Source: Methanobacteriota archaeon (lineage in GTDB: Archaea > Altiarchaeota > Altiarchaeia > IMC4 > QMZM01). Taken from it: a stretch of DNA of 5,594 bases. Position numbers and translations under genes: made by a program. How positions within the stretch are numbered: position 1 is the stretch's first letter; every line of letters begins with the position of its first letter. The notes under the pieces were generated by a model. It had not been told where the DNA came from and did not search any database. It saw only the letters and a list, made by a program, of their open reading frames with translations. The stretch spans positions 1 through 5,594 of the forward strand of contig JAKFXM010000096.1 of NCBI GenBank assembly GCA_021731385.1. The letters are read 5' to 3'. Of this stretch, positions 1-5,171 are shown in pieces.

Positions 1-54
1 CTGAACAAGGTAACACTGCCCCAGTTATAATAACCTAGAAAGCAAGTAGTATAT

Positions 55-82
55 GACCAGACCACTGGTCAAAGACCAGTGG
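55..82. repeat. Three-arm inverted repeat with two alternative hairpins
   Basis: The arms CCACTGGTC (62-70) and GACCAGTGG (74-82) are perfect reverse complements separated by AAA, giving a 9-bp stem with six G-C pairs. A further GACCAG at 55-60 can pair with CTGGTC at 65-70 across an ACCA loop, so the middle arm has two competing partners. The element lies 25 bases or more after the last possible stop of an upstream frame and about 80 bases before purB. It has no run of T after it, so it is not a standard intrinsic terminator. It could be a 3'-end processing structure, a leader element or a protein-binding site. The structure is certain; the role is unknown. Confidence 0.7.
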
Positions 83-111
83 AATTCTTTACTTTAAATC
101 CTGAATATCTA

Positions 112-126
112 AATAAATTATAAAAT
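112..126 (+). promoter_or_regulatory. TATA-like box of purB
   Basis: An A/T-only stretch containing TTATAAAAT is centred about 40 bases upstream of the purB ATG. If transcription starts about 26 bases downstream of the box, as is usual in archaea, the leader would be about 14 bases. The bases just before the ATG (AAAAGGGCAG) carry no good Shine-Dalgarno match, which fits a short leader. Position and composition are the only support. Confidence 0.4.
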
Positions 127-160
127 AAGACCGAGTTAAAGACTCAGCTAAAAAGGGCAG

Positions 161-1495
161 ATGACAATCCATCCAATAGAATCCCGCTACGGCAGGGATG
201 AAATCAGAAGAATTTTTAATGACGAATCAAAACTGCAGTTCATGCTAAATGTAGAGTCAGCCCTTGCAAAGGCTCATTCTACTGTAGGCAACATCCCGAA
301 AAAAGATGCAGAAAAAATCTCAAATAAGGCAAATCTGGGTTATGTTAGTGTTAAAAGGGTAAAGGAGATTGAATCGGAAATTAATCATGATGTAATGGCT
401 GTCGTGAAGGCGTTAAGCGAGCAGTGCGGAGATTCCGGGAAATACATTCATCTTGGGGCAACAAGTGCTGATATTACGGATACTGCACTTGCATTACAAC
501 TCAGAGAATTCATTAAATTCCTTCTCGATGATCTTAAAAGGTTAAAAAGAACTCTGCTGAATCTTGCGGAAAAGCACAAGAACACTATCTGCATCGGAAG
601 AACCCACGGGCAGCACTCAATCCCGACTACTTATGGCCTGAAATTTGCAATATTTGCAGCAGAAATCCAGAGGCACATTAACAGGGTAAAGGAATGCAAA
701 CCAAGAATACTTGTAGGGCAGATGACTGGAGCAGTAGGAACGCAGGCAGGATTCGGTAAGAAGGGGATTAGGATTCAGGAACTTACAATGAAATTTCTTG
801 GCATTAATTCGGTTCTTGTTTCAAATCAGGTAATACAGAGGGACAGGCATGCAGAATTTCTCCTGAATCTTGCACTGATCTCAGAAACATTGAATAAGAT
901 TGGGACAGAAGTAAGGAATCTGCAAAGAACTGAAATTTCCGAAATTTCCGAAAAATTCCTTGAAAATCAGGTGGGTTCATCGACAATGCCGCACAAAAGG
1001 AATCCAGTTTATGCTGAAAGAATCTGCGGGCTTTCAAGGGTGATAAAGGCAGACGCAATTACATCCCTTGAGAATATTCCTCTATGGCATGAGAGGGATC
1101 TGACAAATTCAAGTTGTGAAAGGATTATAATTCCCGAGGCATGCATTCTTGTAGACTATATACTAAATCTGTCTATTGACCTCCTCAGGAATCTTGTCTT
1201 CAATTATGAAAATATAAAAAAGAATCTTGAAATGTCCCAAGGTTTGGTTATGTCCGAAGCAGTTATGATAAAACTTGTTGAAAAGGGCATGAACAGGCAG
1301 GATGCCCATGAATTACTGAGGAAATGTGCGATGGAAAGTTATGAGAAGAAAATTCCATTCAGGAACGTTCTTCTGAAAAATCCTGAAATTTTGCGATATA
1401 TGAATGAAAGGGAGATTATTTTTGCATTAAACCCTGGAAACTACATAGGTACGGCAGTTGAGCAGGTTGAAATAGTTTTGAGGGAATTGGGATAG
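161..1495 (+). CDS. purB: Adenylosuccinate lyase
   Basis: This 444-residue protein belongs to the fumarase/aspartase superfamily. It cleaves SAICAR to AICAR and adenylosuccinate to AMP, releasing fumarate, in purine synthesis; it is cytosolic and a homotetramer in known members. Three conserved regions are visible. The first is NHD (75-77) followed by TSAD (101-104). The second is GRTHGQH (146-152), whose His149 should match the catalytic acid. The third is the signature loop GSSTMPHKRNP (272-282), with the catalytic serine at 273 or 274. The N-terminus (IHPIESRYG) and the length are typical of archaeal PurB. No in-frame start lies closer to a ribosome site, and 161 follows a TATA-like box at suitable distance. 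Arginine codons are 27 of 29 AGG/AGA. No other purine gene is in the window. Intact, with no missing motif. Confidence 0.97.
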   Translation: MTIHPIESRYGRDEIRRIFNDESKLQFMLNVESALAKAHSTVGNIPKKDAEKISNKANLGYVSVKRVKEIESEINHDVMAVVKALSEQCGDSGKYIHLGATSADITDTALALQLREFIKFLLDDLKRLKRTLLNLAEKHKNTICIGRTHGQHSIPTTYGLKFAIFAAEIQRHINRVKECKPRILVGQMTGAVGTQAGFGKKGIRIQELTMKFLGINSVLVSNQVIQRDRHAEFLLNLALISETLNKIGTEVRNLQRTEISEISEKFLENQVGSSTMPHKRNPVYAERICGLSRVIKADAITSLENIPLWHERDLTNSSCERIIIPEACILVDYILNLSIDLLRNLVFNYENIKKNLEMSQGLVMSEAVMIKLVEKGMNRQDAHELLRKCAMESYEKKIPFRNVLLKNPEILRYMNEREIIFALNPGNYIGTAVEQVEIVLRELG

Positions 1496-1501
1496 GAGTA
1501 A

Positions 1502-1540
1502 AGCCAATAATTCTATCTGATTATCTATACCTTTTTTGAG
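1502..1540 (+). repeat. Dispersed repeat, copy A (upstream of DUF475 gene)
   Basis: AGCCAATAAT (1502-1511) and TACCTTTTTTGAG (1528-1540) both recur exactly at 5103-5112 and 5122-5134, in the same orientation, with GATTAT between them in both places. The spacer is 16 bases here and 9 in the other copy. Each copy precedes a plus-strand gene: TACC lies 58 bases before the DUF475 ATG and 59 before the abiEi ATG. The matches are direct observations; whether they are a promoter module, a terminator or a mobile remnant is unknown. Confidence 0.6.
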
Positions 1541-1570
1541 ATTTCTTTTTAGTTTTAGAATTCCTATTTT
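1528..1570 (+). terminator. T-rich tract, probable terminator after purB
   Basis: Starting 33 bases after the purB stop, the plus strand carries successive T runs (T6 at 1532-1537, T5 at 1546-1550, T4 at 1553-1556 and T4 at 1567-1570). Archaeal RNA polymerase can terminate at such oligo-T tracts without a hairpin. The tract overlaps repeat copy A and may instead belong to the DUF475 promoter region. Confidence 0.4.
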
Positions 1571-1585
1571 GGTAGAAATCACGAA

Positions 1586-2494
1586 ATGGAAATTATATCA
1601 ATACTATTAATTCTTTTAGGGTTATGCCTCTTTGAAACTATTACCAGTATTGACAATGCCATTATTAATGCCGAGGTTTTATCAACAATGCAGCAAAAGG
1701 CAAGAAAATGGTTTTTGCTTTGGGGATTACTCTTTGCAGTTTTTATTATCAGAGGAATTTTGCCCTGGCTGATTGTCTGGATGACTACTCCTTCCTTAGG
1801 GCCAATAGGGGCGCTAACCGCTACTTTTAGCAGCGATCCGAAAGTAATAGAGGCTATTGAATCATCCTCACCAGTCCTTCTTATAGCTGGCGGAACATTT
1901 ATGATTTTCTTGTTTTTTCACTGGTTATTTATTGAGCCTAAAAATTATGGCCTATTTGGAGAGCGCTTTTTTCATAGAAAGGGGGTTTGGTTCTTTGCTA
2001 TTGTTTCTGTTTTTCTAACAATAATTGTCTGGTTTGCTTTACAAAAAAATCCGATGATGGCCTTTGGTGCTGTTGTTGGCTCAACAGCTTTTTTCATAAC
2101 CCACGGATTTAAGCAATATGCGGAACAAAGCGAAAAGGAATTGATGAAAAAGAGCCGTTCGGATATCAGCAAAATTTTTTATTTGGAGGTGATAGATGCT
2201 ACCTTTTCAATAGACGGTGTTATAGGGGCATTTGCCTTTACCTTATCAGTGCCATTAATTCTGTTAGGAAATGGTGTAGGTGCATTTGTAGTTCGTGAGC
2301 TAACAATTCGCAATATTGACAGAATAAAAAAATATTTATATTTAAAAAACGGGGCTATGTATTCTATTTTATTCTTAGGCATAATTATGCTTTTGGACAG
2401 TTTTGGTTTTCATATTCCAAATTGGATATCGCCTTTAATCACAGTTGGAATTGTGGGATATTTCTTTTATAAATCTAAATCAGAAATTGTTTGA
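1586..2494 (+). CDS. DUF475 family TerC-like integral membrane protein
   Basis: The 302-residue protein is very hydrophobic, with about seven or eight membrane segments (roughly 3-20, 42-66, 97-116, 135-151, 157-171, 212-236, 258-272, 281-296). It shows the two-fold motif of the TerC/Alx/LysE-type families: ETITSIDNAI at 17-26 near the N-terminus and EVIDATFSIDGVI at 201-213. The acidic residues E17, D23, E201, D204 and D210 are candidate cation-binding sites. LLGNGVGAFVVRELT (226-240) and the C-terminal half match my memory of DUF475 proteins. Relatives such as TerC and Alx are linked to manganese or other metal-ion export, so an ion-transport role is likely by family only. Its arginine codons are 4 AGA, 4 CGN and 0 AGG, unlike the neighbours, which hints at transfer. 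The stop lies one base from the stop of the convergent 54-residue frame. Start at the first ATG. Confidence 0.88.
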   Translation: MEIISILLILLGLCLFETITSIDNAIINAEVLSTMQQKARKWFLLWGLLFAVFIIRGILPWLIVWMTTPSLGPIGALTATFSSDPKVIEAIESSSPVLLIAGGTFMIFLFFHWLFIEPKNYGLFGERFFHRKGVWFFAIVSVFLTIIVWFALQKNPMMAFGAVVGSTAFFITHGFKQYAEQSEKELMKKSRSDISKIFYLEVIDATFSIDGVIGAFAFTLSVPLILLGNGVGAFVVRELTIRNIDRIKKYLYLKNGAMYSILFLGIIMLLDSFGFHIPNWISPLITVGIVGYFFYKSKSEIV

Positions 2495-2495
2495 T

Positions 2496-2660
2496 CTACA
2501 CTATGTAAGTAACCCCCTTTAATCTCAGAATCCTTATCTCCTGCCCCTGTTTCAGATTCTCAAAAATTCCATGGAGTTCATATGTCTTCCCGGTTTCTAT
2601 GTCAAGGCAAACCCTTTTCTTTAGAAAAGAAAAGTGTTTGCATTCCCAAAAGAAACTCAT
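2496..2660 (-). CDS. 54-residue frame copying the NMD3 C-terminus
   Basis: On the minus strand an ATG overlaps the nmd3 stop (ATGA) and opens 54 codons ending in TAG. Residues 19 to 54 (starting LDIETGKTYEL, ending GVTYIV) align with the last 36 residues of NMD3 (LDIETGKTYEI to GRIYII) without gaps. The first 18 residues (MSFFWECKHF...) have no NMD3 counterpart and are encoded partly by a hairpin. Across the 82-base block where the DNA itself aligns there are 11 differences from nmd3. They fall in ten codons, six of them synonymous, and the protein similarity runs on past the DNA similarity. This suggests coding constraint, at least until recently. It may be a free-standing copy of the C-terminal beta domain made by termination-reinitiation, or a decaying remnant of a tandem duplication. 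No family assignment beyond NMD3. Confidence 0.5.
   Translation of the reverse strand: MSFFWECKHFSFLKKRVCLDIETGKTYELHGIFENLKQGQEIRILRLKGVTYIV
2525..2606. repeat. Direct duplication of nmd3 3' end, distal copy
   Basis: These 82 bases match 2686-2767, inside the nmd3 coding end, at 71 positions (about 87%) with no gap and a constant offset of 161 bases. The longest shared blocks include CTTATCTCCTGCCCCTG and GTCTTCCCGGTTTCTAT. The offset is not a multiple of three, so the copy reads in a different frame from nmd3, and the ATGA overlap supplies a start in that frame. Confidence 0.92.
2607..2641. repeat. 35-base hairpin at the edge of the duplicated block
   Basis: GCAAAC (2607-2612) pairs with GTTTGC (2636-2641), and CTTTTCTTT (2614-2622) pairs with AAAGAAAAG (2626-2634). 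One C/T mismatch separates the two stems and AGA forms the loop, so 15 of 16 positions pair. The hairpin begins at the first base after the duplicated block and ends 16 bases past the nmd3 stop. No T run follows on either strand, so it does not look like a classical terminator; it may be a 3'-processing or transcript-stability structure, or a scar of the duplication. Confidence 0.75.
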
Positions 2661-3586
2661 ATAATATAAATCCTCCCACCCAACATTAGAATTCTTATCT
2701 CCTGCCCCTGCTTCAAATCCACAAAAATTCCGGGGATTTCATAAGTCTTCCCGGTTTCTATATCAAGAACCTGGATCTCATTTGGAAGAACTGCCGAAAC
2801 AATTGCATTGTCGATATCCTCTTTTTGTGCTACCGGCTTAATGTCCTGCAACTCTGGCAGAGGAATTATCAATCTTTTCCCTCTTTTAATATCCCTGCAT
2901 AGTACGACTTTCCCAGGTTCCAGAACCTGCAGAATTTTCCCTTTGTAATCCAGAAAATCTCCGACCTCAAAACCCGGGGATTTTATTGCTACATTGAGTC
3001 TGTAGACGTCCTTCCCATCTCTCATACCCATTAACTTTGCAGACTCCTTTACATAAAAGCCCCTCTTTCTGAATTCAACACCCGCCTGTTTTGCATATTT
3101 CATTGATGTGATATAGACATCAATTCCGCCGGGAACCTCCTTTACACCAGAAATAAATTCAGGGTTAATATCCCTTGCAGGATTGTATTTTGTCCTGAAC
3201 TGCAGTATGGCCTCATAATAACCGCTTGATGTTTTTGCACATGTAGGGCATGTCTTCACTACGGTTTTTATCTCATCTTCAACTTCTGCAGAAAAACCCT
3301 CACCCTTGTATTTACCAGAGACGCTTATGCGAAGAAGAACCCTATTCCTCTGAGATTCGTGCTTAACATCTATTTTACCGGTCTTTAATTCTATTGGTAT
3401 TATCAGATTCTGTTTTACAATGTCTGGAATTGATTTTTCGATATTAAGGTTCCAATCACCCCTTCTGAAATACCTGCCGCATTTACAAATCGGTAATTCA
3501 AATTTCTTCAGCCTTACAGGATGCATCTCAAGAAAGCAGTTTAGGCATAACCCAGGATATTTTTTTCCGCATTTAGGACAGAACAT
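2657..3586 (-). CDS. nmd3: NMD3-family ribosome biogenesis protein
   Basis: In eukaryotes Nmd3 is the adaptor for export of the 60S ribosomal subunit; archaea have no nucleus, so the homologue probably acts in late large-subunit assembly. The 309-residue protein begins with a zinc-binding region: CPKC (3-6), CLNC (14-17), CKCGRYFRRGDW (34-45) and CPTC (113-116), the last followed by GYYEAILQFR (122-131), a family hallmark. The C-terminal part from about 205 (GFEVGDFLDYKGKILQV) is beta-rich, of SH3/OB type. I chose the ATG at 3586 because the first cysteine pair follows at once. A longer reading from 3661 would add 25 unrelated residues and overlap the divergent eL39 gene. Downstream, a 54-codon copy of its own 3' end overlaps the stop. 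Divergent pairing with a ribosomal protein gene fits the function. Confidence 0.93.
   Translation of the reverse strand: MFCPKCGKKYPGLCLNCFLEMHPVRLKKFELPICKCGRYFRRGDWNLNIEKSIPDIVKQNLIIPIELKTGKIDVKHESQRNRVLLRISVSGKYKGEGFSAEVEDEIKTVVKTCPTCAKTSSGYYEAILQFRTKYNPARDINPEFISGVKEVPGGIDVYITSMKYAKQAGVEFRKRGFYVKESAKLMGMRDGKDVYRLNVAIKSPGFEVGDFLDYKGKILQVLEPGKVVLCRDIKRGKRLIIPLPELQDIKPVAQKEDIDNAIVSAVLPNEIQVLDIETGKTYEIPGIFVDLKQGQEIRILMLGGRIYII
2686..2767. repeat. Direct duplication of nmd3 3' end, parental copy
   Basis: This segment encodes NMD3 residues from Leu274 to about Leu302 and is the source-like copy of 2525-2606 (82 bases, 11 mismatches, no gaps). It is taken as parental because it continues in frame with the full-length NMD3 protein. 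Confidence 0.92.
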
Positions 3587-3589
3587 TTT

Positions 3590-3607
3590 GTTTATAAATA
3601 TATAAAC
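3590..3607. promoter_or_regulatory. Palindromic TATA box between nmd3 and eL39
   Basis: GTTTATAAATATATAAAC contains GTTTATA and TATAAAC as inverted arms around AATA, and reads as a TATA box on both strands. Its centre is about 38 bases before the eL39 ATG, giving a leader of about 13 bases in that direction. For nmd3 it is only about 12 bases from the ATG, too close for the usual spacing. It therefore most likely drives eL39, while nmd3 may use a weaker A/T stretch near 3610-3620. Confidence 0.5.
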
Positions 3608-3624
3608 ACTAATTCTTAATACTT

Positions 3625-3629
3625 GAGGG
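3625..3629 (+). promoter_or_regulatory. Ribosome binding site of eL39
   Basis: GAGGG lies seven bases before the ATG at 3637 and can pair with the CCUCC end of 16S rRNA. It supports this ATG as the start of a gene only 51 codons long. Confidence 0.5.
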
Positions 3630-3636
3630 TTATAGA

Positions 3637-3792
3637 ATGGCAAGAAATAAAACACCGGCATTTAAGGCAATATTGGTTAAGGAAAACAGGAGAAGAAAAA
3701 GGGCACCAGTCTGGGTATTTGCAAGGACTAAGCGGGGTGTAAGAGATAGCCCAAAATCAAACAGGAATTGGAGGCATGACAATATCTTTTGA
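3637..3792 (+). CDS. rpl39e: Ribosomal protein eL39
   Basis: A 51-residue, strongly basic protein starting MARNKTP, with RAPVWVFARTKRGVRDSPK (23-41) and NWRHDN (44-49). This is the layout of eL39 of the archaeal/eukaryotic large subunit: MxRNK start, NRRxPxWV core, then P-K and W-R near the end. eL39 sits in the polypeptide exit tunnel wall. Length matches the family (about 50). The sequence is divergent: the usual KKxRL after the start is replaced by FKAIL, and the tail ends in DNIF instead of a basic run. It is preceded by a palindromic TATA box and a GAGGG ribosome site. In many archaea eL39 is followed by eL31 and eIF6; here a small membrane protein follows after 12 bases. Confidence 0.93.
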   Translation: MARNKTPAFKAILVKENRRRKRAPVWVFARTKRGVRDSPKSNRNWRHDNIF

Positions 3793-3804
3793 TTAAATGG
3801 CAGA

Positions 3805-4137
3805 ATGGAGATAGAGTTTGAATTTTTGAATCTGTTTATCCTCCTTGTATGCCTTTACATTATAAGGGATATAATAAATCATCTAAAGGACAGCAAAGAA
3901 AAGGCAACAAGCGCCATTCTTTTTCTGCAGACAGGTATATTCATAAATAGTCTTAGGGTAATAATGTTTGCTGTAACCCTCTGGGCAATAAAGGACGGGC
4001 TTTTTATACTTGACGAGTCCATGCACCTTGGTTTAGGTGATATTTTGCGCGGATTTGGAATAGTTATAGCAATAGTCATGTCTTATGGGCTTTACCTTGT
4101 CATAGTCCCGTTCAGAAGGATTAAGAAGAAAAAATAA
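3805..4137 (+). CDS. Small three-helix membrane protein, unknown function
   Basis: A 110-residue protein I do not recognise. Three hydrophobic segments are visible: about 7-25 (FLNLFILLVCLYII), 36-61 (AILFLQTGIFINSL to VTLW) and 83-103 (GFGIVIAIVMSYGLYLVIV). The tail FRRIKKKK is basic and, by the positive-inside rule, would face the cytoplasm. The loop between helices 2 and 3 (KDGLFILDESMHLGLGDILR) carries several acidic residues. The gene follows eL39 by 12 bases in the same frame and on the same strand, so it is probably cotranscribed; no Shine-Dalgarno is evident. A nearer ATG at 3797 gives only five codons. The stop is seven bases from the convergent trxB stop. A host-like composition and tight packing argue that it is a real gene; function open. 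Confidence 0.8.
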   Translation: MEIEFEFLNLFILLVCLYIIRDIINHLKDSKEKATSAILFLQTGIFINSLRVIMFAVTLWAIKDGLFILDESMHLGLGDILRGFGIVIAIVMSYGLYLVIVPFRRIKKKK

Positions 4138-4144
4138 AATAGCC

Positions 4145-5062
4145 TCACTTCCAGTACGGGTTTTTTACAAATTTATAGGCACTTAATCCTGCAACGCAGC
4201 CGTCTCCAACAGCCTTTGCTACCTGCATCACCCCCCCCGTGACATCCCCTGCGGCGAATACGCCCTCTATATTCGTCTGCTTGCTTTCGTCTGTTTTTAT
4301 ATAACCTTTTGGACCTGATTCTACACCTGCATCTTTCGCTATCTCCAGACTGGGGATAGTCCCGATGGATATAAAGATACCATCAATTCTGATTTCTTTA
4401 ATTTCCTTTGTTTTTATGTTTTTAATTTTTATTAAATCAACGGAATCTTTTCCGATAATCTCTTCAACAACGGTATTTAGTAAAATTTCAACACCGCCGT
4501 TAATCAATTTTTTCTGCTCTACTTCCTCAGCCCTGAGTTCCTTCCCCCTGTGAATTAGGTATGTCTTTTTTGCGGTTGAAGTAAGATAGATAGCGTCCTC
4601 AACGGCAGCATTTCCGCCACCTACGACTACTACAGTTTTGCCCTTGAAGAATGCGGCATCGCAGGTTGCACAATAACTTACCCCTCTTCCAAGAAATTCC
4701 CACTCACCCTTGACCATTAGTTTTCTATGTTCCCCCCCAGTTGCGATAATTACTGATTTTGCTTCGTATTTGTTTTCATTGGTGATTATTGCCTTTATCT
4801 TATTTTTTAGATCTATCCTGATAACCTCATCAAGAACGATTTCAACGCCCAGTGCCCTTGCCTGCTTTTCCATCCTTTCAGAGAGTCCAATTCCTGAAGT
4901 TTTCCCGAATCCCGGGTAATTCTCTATATCCTTTGCAAGAAGAACCTGACCGCCTATTGCGGTTTTTTCAATTATGAGTGTTTTTAGATTTCTTCTAACT
5001 GCATAAATGCCTGCCGTAATTCCTGCAGGACCCCCTCCAATGATGATTACATCGTAGATCAT
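4145..5062 (-). CDS. trxB: Thioredoxin reductase (low-Mr, FAD/CxxC type)
   Basis: A 305-residue flavoprotein of the bacterial/archaeal TrxR type that passes electrons from a reduced nucleotide through FAD and a redox disulfide to thioredoxin-like proteins in the cytosol. Visible in order: the FAD-binding GGGPAG (9-14), the IEKTAIGGQ region (31-39), ATGG (107-110), the active-site CATCD (131-135), the second dinucleotide fold VGGGNAAVEDA (147-157), and the C-terminal FAD motif GVFAAGDVTGG (267-277). Length is typical. The nucleotide-specificity motif, HRRDxxR in E. coli, reads HRGKELR (171-177) here: one of the arginines for the 2'-phosphate of NADPH is Gly, so cofactor preference may differ. 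The coding strand has a G8 run (4231-4238) and a G7 run (4732-4738). The start is at 5062; a TATTTTATTT stretch (5091-5100) may be its TATA box. No thioredoxin gene is nearby. Confidence 0.95.
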   Translation of the reverse strand: MIYDVIIIGGGPAGITAGIYAVRRNLKTLIIEKTAIGGQVLLAKDIENYPGFGKTSGIGLSERMEKQARALGVEIVLDEVIRIDLKNKIKAIITNENKYEAKSVIIATGGEHRKLMVKGEWEFLGRGVSYCATCDAAFFKGKTVVVVGGGNAAVEDAIYLTSTAKKTYLIHRGKELRAEEVEQKKLINGGVEILLNTVVEEIIGKDSVDLIKIKNIKTKEIKEIRIDGIFISIGTIPSLEIAKDAGVESGPKGYIKTDESKQTNIEGVFAAGDVTGGVMQVAKAVGDGCVAGLSAYKFVKNPYWK

Positions 5063-5102
5063 TTTTATTATATCTTATATTTACCATTCAAAATAAAATA
5101 AT

Positions 5103-5134
5103 AGCCAATAATCGATTATTGTACCTTTTTTGAG
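5103..5134 (+). repeat. Dispersed repeat, copy B (upstream of abiEi)
   Basis: AGCCAATAAT (5103-5112), GATTAT (5114-5119) and TACCTTTTTTGAG (5122-5134) repeat elements found at 1502-1540 ahead of the DUF475 gene. From TACC both copies run 34 bases to a TCCTA (1562 and 5156) and 58 or 59 bases to the ATG. Here there is no plus-strand gene upstream for it to terminate, so a role in the downstream gene's promoter is more likely. Confidence 0.6.
5106..5121. promoter_or_regulatory. Perfect 16-bp palindrome, distal operator candidate
   Basis: CAATAATCGATTATTG is its own reverse complement, centred between 5113 and 5114, in the divergent gap between trxB and abiEi. It overlaps repeat copy B. The equivalent place before the DUF475 gene has only the imperfect pair ATAAT/ATTAT, so the palindrome is complete only here. 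Confidence 0.5.
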
Positions 5135-5147
5135 TTAAATATTTATT
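5135..5147 (+). promoter_or_regulatory. TATA-like box of abiEi
   Basis: TTAAATATTTATT is centred about 40 bases upstream of the abiEi ATG, predicting a start of transcription near 5167 and a leader of about 14 bases. It lies between the two palindromes, so a repressor bound at either would be close to the TFB/TBP and polymerase sites. Confidence 0.45.
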
Positions 5148-5155
5148 TCAATAAG

Positions 5156-5171
5156 TCCTAAATATTTAGGA
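5156..5171. promoter_or_regulatory. Perfect 16-bp palindrome, proximal operator candidate
   Basis: TCCTAAATATTTAGGA is its own reverse complement, centred between 5163 and 5164, just downstream of the TATA-like box and over the predicted transcription start, ending nine bases before the abiEi ATG. Its centre is exactly 50 bp from that of the distal palindrome, near five DNA turns. AbiEi antitoxins are known to bind inverted repeats in their own promoter and repress it, so this is a likely autoregulatory operator. Confidence 0.55.

Noticed and set aside
3..38. Possible C-terminal tail of an upstream plus-strand gene (EQGNTAPVIIT then TAG)
   Set aside because: Only 11 codons are visible, and another frame also ends here (TAA at 28-30), so neither can be chosen on evidence.
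936..960. Tandem GAAATTTCC units inside purB
   Set aside because: They encode the EISEISEKF stretch that aligns with the conserved region before the signature loop; a local codon coincidence in a conserved segment.
804..1058. Minus-strand open frame inside purB, and similar antisense frames in DUF475, nmd3, the membrane gene and trxB
   Set aside because: They lie wholly within well-supported genes on the other strand and show no recognisable motif or start signal.
2525..2767. attL/attR pair of an element integrated into the nmd3 3' end
   Set aside because: The copies are only 161 bases apart with no integrase or cargo between them, and 13% divergence is too high for a recent integration; a local tandem duplication is simpler.
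3587..3661. 25-residue N-terminal extension of NMD3 from an ATG at 3661
   Set aside because: It would overlap the divergent eL39 gene and the TATA box, and family members start right at the first zinc cysteine pair.
3797..3814. Alternative ATG before the small membrane protein
   Set aside because: It reads five codons to a TAG; the start at 3805 opens the full 110-residue frame.
3637..4137. eL39 and the membrane protein as one stop-readthrough fusion, since they share a frame
   Set aside because: eL39 ends at its normal family length, and there is no readthrough signal beyond the frame match.
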